DNA of 64,000 nt from Gammaproteobacteria bacterium (GTDB lineage: Bacteria > Pseudomonadota > Gammaproteobacteria > Burkholderiales > Burkholderiaceae_B). The notes under the pieces were generated by a model that had not been told where the DNA came from, ran no database searches, and was given only the letters and a program-made list of their open reading frames with translations. Positions 60,428 to 64,000 of the stretch are shown here, in pieces (the stretch's first letter is position 1; each line of letters begins with the position of its first letter). The position numbers and the translations under genes are program-made. The stretch lies in NCBI GenBank assembly GCA_018815245.1, contig JAHIXK010000001.1, positions 1-64,000 of the forward strand. Reading direction: 5' to 3'.

Positions 60428-61452
60428 TTTTGTTTTGAATTTTGTGCCGCGATAACAGCTTGCAGGTTTTTTTGTGTGCTCAAGGTTAAGGGGTCTTTGT
60501 TGCCCAAGGCGTCGTTGCGTATCACGTAGGCCTTGCTCAACGCAATTTCTGCCCGCTTCAAATCCCCTGCCCTGTACAGCACAACGCCCAGGTTATTCAA
60601 AGATTGGCTGGTGCGTATGTCGTTCGGGCCGAAAGCGGCTTGCCGCACTTCAAAGGCGGTTTGATAATTCCGTATAGCCTCTTGAAGCTGATCGCTGCGC
60701 ATTTGCAAGGTGCCCAAAAAGGTCAGAATTTCCGCGCGAATGGGCTCGGTTTTGTATTCTGGCAACGAATTGATAATTTCTGCCAGCACCTGAAAGCTTT
60801 CCTGCGCCTCTTTTTCCCTGTTCATGTCCAGCAATCCGATGGCATGATTCATGCGGGTTTCAAGTGTCCTGGCGTTGGTTTTCCCAAGACGAATTTCATA
60901 CACAATTCTTGAACGCTTGAAGGCATCTTCGGCTTCTTTGGCCTTGTTCTGAAGGGCGTAGTAAGTGCCCATGGCGTCTTGCGCCATGCCAGAAGGCAAG
61001 GAATAACGCCCAATCGATTCTTCAACAGTAGTGAGCGTTTTCCTGAACTGCTTCTCGGCCTTGTCCATTTGACTGGCCTGTGCGTATGTTTGCCCGATCA
61101 ATATCTGCAAACGGGTCCACGCCTCAGCGGTGGCCGGTTCTTCCCGGCTTGGGCTGCTGTACTGGCTTGCTTCATTCCAGGTGGAAATGGCCAGGTCCGA
61201 TTCCTTCTGGGCCAAATAGGCTTTTCCCAGTGTTTCCAGAATTGCAATGCGCTTTGCCGTGTTCACGGGGCCAATTAATTCCAGCCGACAGGTTTCTACT
61301 GTGTTTGCCACAGGCTCCTTGCCAAAACCTGTTTCGCAGCGGGTTGATGGTGTTTCTGCCGCACTGGCATGCGCAAGTGTAAACACAAGGCTGATGGTCA
61401 AAAAAGAGTAAAGCCAGGATGCGCGTGTACAAACCATTGTTGTCGTTTTCAT
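60424..61452 (-). CDS. secreted tetratricopeptide-repeat protein
   Basis: A 342-residue exported protein with signal peptide ending ASAAE and several TPR units of the kinesin-light-chain type (NYQTAFEVRQAAFGPNDIRT, LNNLGVVLYRAGDLKRAEIA). It probably binds protein partners in the periplasm. The ATG at 61452 opens the signal; a frame to 61509 is longer but runs into the promoter of the divergent gene. Confidence 0.8.
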   Translation of the reverse strand: MKTTTMVCTRASWLYSFLTISLVFTLAHASAAETPSTRCETGFGKEPVANTVETCRLELIGPVNTAKRIAILETLGKAYLAQKESDLAISTWNEASQYSSPSREEPATAEAWTRLQILIGQTYAQASQMDKAEKQFRKTLTTVEESIGRYSLPSGMAQDAMGTYYALQNKAKEAEDAFKRSRIVYEIRLGKTNARTLETRMNHAIGLLDMNREKEAQESFQVLAEIINSLPEYKTEPIRAEILTFLGTLQMRSDQLQEAIRNYQTAFEVRQAAFGPNDIRTSQSLNNLGVVLYRAGDLKRAEIALSKAYVIRNDALGNKDPLTLSTQKNLQAVIAAQNSKQN

Positions 61453-61536
61453 TTGATTGTTGTTACTGAATGGTATTACTAAAACCAATTGCTGCGTTTG
61501 GCAGTACAAAGGTTAATAGCAACATTACTAGTCATC

Positions 61537-61773
61537 ATGGGCCATCATTCAAGCGTTGAAGTAAACAGGGTCGAAAGTTTGGGTAAGAAATTTGAAACTC
61601 TTGCACTGGTTGACAGACTCATGGAAGAGAACGAAGCTCTTAGACGTGAGCTTAACCTAAAAACATCGAGGTTAAGAACATTGCAAAAAGCAGTGCATGC
61701 GTTTTTGATGGGCACAGACGATCAAGACAGCAACAAAGCCAAGCTGATTGAGCAAAGCAAGGAGCAACCATGA
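61537..61773 (+). CDS. small coiled-coil protein
   Basis: A 78-residue soluble protein dominated by a charged coiled coil (LVDRLMEENEALRRELNLK). It overlaps the next gene by 4 bp (ATGA), so the two are coupled. No ribosome site is visible at the ATG and the family is not recognised. Confidence 0.6.
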   Translation: MGHHSSVEVNRVESLGKKFETLALVDRLMEENEALRRELNLKTSRLRTLQKAVHAFLMGTDDQDSNKAKLIEQSKEQP

Positions 61774-62201
61774 CACACTTTGATTTCAAGGAATGGGCCG
61801 ATTTGTACCAGGTGGACCCTGCTGCCTTCGAGCAGCGCCGTGAGGCCGTGCTGGAAAGTTATGTTGCCAGTGTGGATCCCGAACGCCGCCAGTCGCTGGA
61901 ACAAACACTGTTTCGTATTCGCATGATTCGTCAAAGGGCGAAAAGCCCGCTTCAATCGGCACTGGAATCATCGAAGCTGATGTGGGAATCGTTTGGCAAA
62001 TTGCGTGAGCAGGTTCAAAAGCTGGAGCGGGAACTGACCCCCGCACCCTTGAAGCAAAACGGACTTAGATTGATCAGTTCTGACGGGACAGGCAACGGGG
62101 ATCCAACTGACCTGGATGCCACCGAAGTACCTGCATCGCCTTGCGTCTATTCTTCTGCACGCATTATTCAGTTTACGGCTTCAGGCAAACGCGCCCATTG
62201 A
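61770..62201 (+). CDS. DUF3135 family protein
   Basis: A 143-residue soluble protein with the DUF3135 features FDFKEWADLYQVDPAAFEQR, RRQSLEQTLFRIRMIRQRAK and SPLQSALESSKLMWESF. The family is uncharacterised. The start has an AAGGAG site and overlaps the coiled-coil gene by 4 bp. Its 3' end overlaps the convergent SIMPL gene by 29 bp. Confidence 0.78.
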   Translation: MTHFDFKEWADLYQVDPAAFEQRREAVLESYVASVDPERRQSLEQTLFRIRMIRQRAKSPLQSALESSKLMWESFGKLREQVQKLERELTPAPLKQNGLRLISSDGTGNGDPTDLDATEVPASPCVYSSARIIQFTASGKRAH

Positions 62202-62883
62202 CCGAGACGCTCAAGCGGCTGGAACCGGCCGCGGGCGTTACCTCTACCCCTTTGGCCATCATGTCGGCAGAGGCGGCATACATTCTGGGATAACCCGGCG
62301 AACCTTGGTTTTCATCGTTGATCGACACCTCCCCAATGGTATAACCCGTTTTGCCAAAACCTTTGGCTGCCACACTGGCCTTGTTCTGAAATTCCTTCAT
62401 TGCACTTTGCAACAATTTTTCCCGGCTTTGTTCAATGCGGGCGTCGCTTGGAAAATATTCCAGGTTATTCAAGGTTAAGCCTTCGGCAACATTCAGGTTT
62501 TTCTGGTTTTTCAATGCTTGCACCGGCATCTCGAACGTGAGCGTGCCTACGCCCTGCCAGGTTTGAATGCTGCGGTCTTTGCCGTACTGCGGGTAGGTTT
62601 GAATGTTGTTTCGCAGCTTGCTGATGCTGGTGTTGCCAGACAAACCCCGGATTGATTTTTCCAGCACGGTGTTGATGGCAGTCATGGCCTCGTTTGCGGT
62701 GCCTGCCTGAATTTGAACCTGCCAGTTCAACCGCACCATGTCATTGTCCACGTCTTCACTGCTGACTGCGTTCAGGTTCACGGCCGGTGTTTTTTCACAA
62801 AGGTCAGCGTGGGCCACTGTGGGTGCAAGCAAACCGAGGGTGGTGCCAAAAAGTGCAATACGTAATGCATTTGATATTTTCAT
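62173..62883 (-). CDS. SIMPL-domain (DUF541) periplasmic protein
   Basis: A 236-residue exported protein with signal peptide ending VAHA and a SIMPL domain: VRLNWQVQIQAGTANEAMTA, RDRSIQTWQG-like core and PSDARIEQSREKLLQSAMKE. Members form periplasmic oligomers of unclear role. The ATG at 62883 opens the signal. Confidence 0.83.
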   Translation of the reverse strand: MKISNALRIALFGTTLGLLAPTVAHADLCEKTPAVNLNAVSSEDVDNDMVRLNWQVQIQAGTANEAMTAINTVLEKSIRGLSGNTSISKLRNNIQTYPQYGKDRSIQTWQGVGTLTFEMPVQALKNQKNLNVAEGLTLNNLEYFPSDARIEQSREKLLQSAMKEFQNKASVAAKGFGKTGYTIGEVSINDENQGSPGYPRMYAASADMMAKGVEVTPAAGSSRLSVSVNGRVCLKP

Positions 62884-63046
62884 TGGTGTTCTCGTGAATG
62901 GAAACAATGGTGGTGTTTAAGTGACATCAAAAGGGCGCCCTTGCCTGCCGGATCATAAAACAGTCAAATTGCAATTCAGGCATTGCTACAATGATTGAAC
63001 CACAAACAAGCATTCAACTAACGCGTAAATCTCACCACTGGCTGAC

Positions 63047-64000
63047 ATGGCAGAACACCTGAAACAACCGAAATCCCTGATCAGCATGCTCTTTACGATC
63101 CTGATTTTGGTGGGTGCAGCCATTGTGTTGTCTCCCTTCCTGTTGGCCATTTTGTGGGCGGGCATTATTGCCACCGCATTTTGGCCCCTGCATTGCCGTA
63201 TCCGTGGGCGGTTTCCCGGCAAGCCCAATGGCGCTGCATTTCTAACTACTCTTGTGGTTGCGTTCTTGCTGGTCGGCCCCATGATCGGTTTGATCGTGTT
63301 CATGGTTCAAGATATTCTGGAAATTACCACCTTTCTTCGTCAAGCCGACGATTCTGGTGTGGAAGTACCGCAGTGGCTTCCCCAAATTCCGGTTCTTGGT
63401 GACATGCTGGTTGCCAGCTGGAAAGAATATCTAAGTGTGCCCAAACAAATTTCTGGCTTGCTGCGTGAAACGTTGACACAGCGCCTGGGCGATGTTCAAG
63501 GCACAGCGTCCGCCATTTTGCTTGAATTGCTTGGCCGGGTGGCCACGCTGTTTTTTGCGTTGTGGGTGCTGTTTTTTTTCTACCGTGATGGCTCATCCAT
63601 CAGCATCCGAATGAACCGGATTGGCAGCGATTGGCTGGGGCAACGCTGGAAGCCATATGTTTCCCACATGCCACCTGCCCTGCGCGCAGCAGTGAACGGT
63701 TTGGTGATTGTCAGCTTTGCCGAGGCGGTTATTCTTTCGCTGTTGTTCGCCGCCTGTGGCGTGTATGCCCCTGTGCTGCTGGGCACGGTGACAGCTTTGA
63801 TTGCTTTTATTCCCATGGCGGCCCCCGGCCTGTTGGCGACATTGGGTATGATCCTGTTTTTAAGCGGCAACGGTGCCGAGGCGATTGTGCTGATTACCGT
63901 CGGCATGCTGGTGGTGTTGATTGCCGATTACCTGGTGCGCCCCCTGCTGATTCAGGGGGGTACCCACCTGCCCTTCCTCGCTGTGTTGTTTGGCGTGTTT
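63047..64000 (+). CDS. AI-2E family permease, 5' part
   Basis: The frame from ATG 63047 stays open to the window edge (318 codons) and is cut there. It shows two early helices (MLFTILILVGAAIVLSPFLL, ILWAGIIATAFWPLH), a periplasmic-helix region with DILEITTFLRQAD, and the family block FIPMAAPGLLATLGMILFL then LIADYLVRPLLIQGG. It belongs to the AI-2E/PerM family, like the gene at 32270; substrate unknown. Confidence 0.85.
   Translation, partial: MAEHLKQPKSLISMLFTILILVGAAIVLSPFLLAILWAGIIATAFWPLHCRIRGRFPGKPNGAAFLTTLVVAFLLVGPMIGLIVFMVQDILEITTFLRQADDSGVEVPQWLPQIPVLGDMLVASWKEYLSVPKQISGLLRETLTQRLGDVQGTASAILLELLGRVATLFFALWVLFFFYRDGSSISIRMNRIGSDWLGQRWKPYVSHMPPALRAAVNGLVIVSFAEAVILSLLFAACGVYAPVLLGTVTALIAFIPMAAPGLLATLGMILFLSGNGAEAIVLITVGMLVVLIADYLVRPLLIQGGTHLPFLAVLFGVF

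Overview
The window is a heavy-metal resistance island from a Gram-negative bacterium, most likely a beta-proteobacterium of the order Burkholderiales. This placement is inferred from the family mix (CzcICBA, CopRS/CopA, DUF4148-like secreted proteins, a DUF3135 protein) and the medium-GC codon use of most genes; no rRNA or other taxonomic marker is present. No tRNA, rRNA or CRISPR array was seen.

Layout. (1) 1-2.9 kb: the end of a mercury operon (merT end, merP, merA) plus a SEL1-repeat protein. (2) 3.0-14.4 kb: a copper divergon. A CopRS two-component system and a Cu(I) P-type ATPase read rightwards, while up to nine genes read leftwards (small periplasmic proteins, TolC-type lipoprotein, Tat-exported multicopper oxidase, cupredoxin, DUF411 protein, CusF-like chaperone, patatin). 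A perfect ATTACA-N4-TGTAAT box sits at the divergence point and a second copy lies at 2965-2980. (3) 14.4-18.2 kb: a leftward PcoA/PcoB copper oxidase operon with cytochrome b561 and a second CusF-like protein. (4) 18.3-28.6 kb: czcI-czcC-czcB-czcA, a DUF3147 protein, czcD, a COG4705 membrane protein and an HtrA protease, covering Zn/Cd/Co efflux and envelope quality control. (5) 28.6-37.6 kb: a QseBC/PmrAB-like two-component system, MFS transporter, PepSY protein, AI-2E-type permease, second COG4705 protein, a manganese-riboswitch-controlled GDT1 exporter, PAP2 phosphatase, EptA-type phosphoethanolamine transferase and YnfA. (6) 37.7-44.6 kb: a second heavy-metal RND system, leftwards, also headed by a CzcI-like protein. 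(7) 44.6-51.8 kb: mosaic DNA. A sulfite-oxidase fragment fused to a CDF-transporter fragment is followed by a higher-GC block (YncE-like propeller, DUF305, anti-sigma, ECF sigma, PF03640 and SnoaL-like proteins, YeiH/LysR pair) that ends in a broken sterol desaturase. (8) 51.8-53.3 kb: an AraC regulator, a 27-residue secreted CPLC peptide, a CueR-like operator and a frameshifted MerR regulator. (9) 53.3-57.9 kb: an AT-rich tniA-tniB-tniQ transposition module. (10) 58.1-64 kb: probably host backbone, with a subtilase carrying a GlyGly-CTERM-like tail, TPR protein, DUF3135 protein, SIMPL protein and the start of an AI-2E-type permease.

The genes combine mercury reduction, copper export and oxidation, RND/CDF efflux of divalent cations, Mn export and lipid A modification. 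The tni genes lie at the right edge and read inward, as in Tn5053/Tn7-type elements whose cargo lies on the inner side. The island may therefore be cargo of one large transposon, but the left end is not visible.

The most original local observation is the regulatory unit at 52.6-53.3 kb: a MerR-family regulator with a one-base frameshift, a metal-type MerR operator starting 3 bp after it, and a tiny secreted Cys-x-x-Cys peptide gene too short for routine gene calling.
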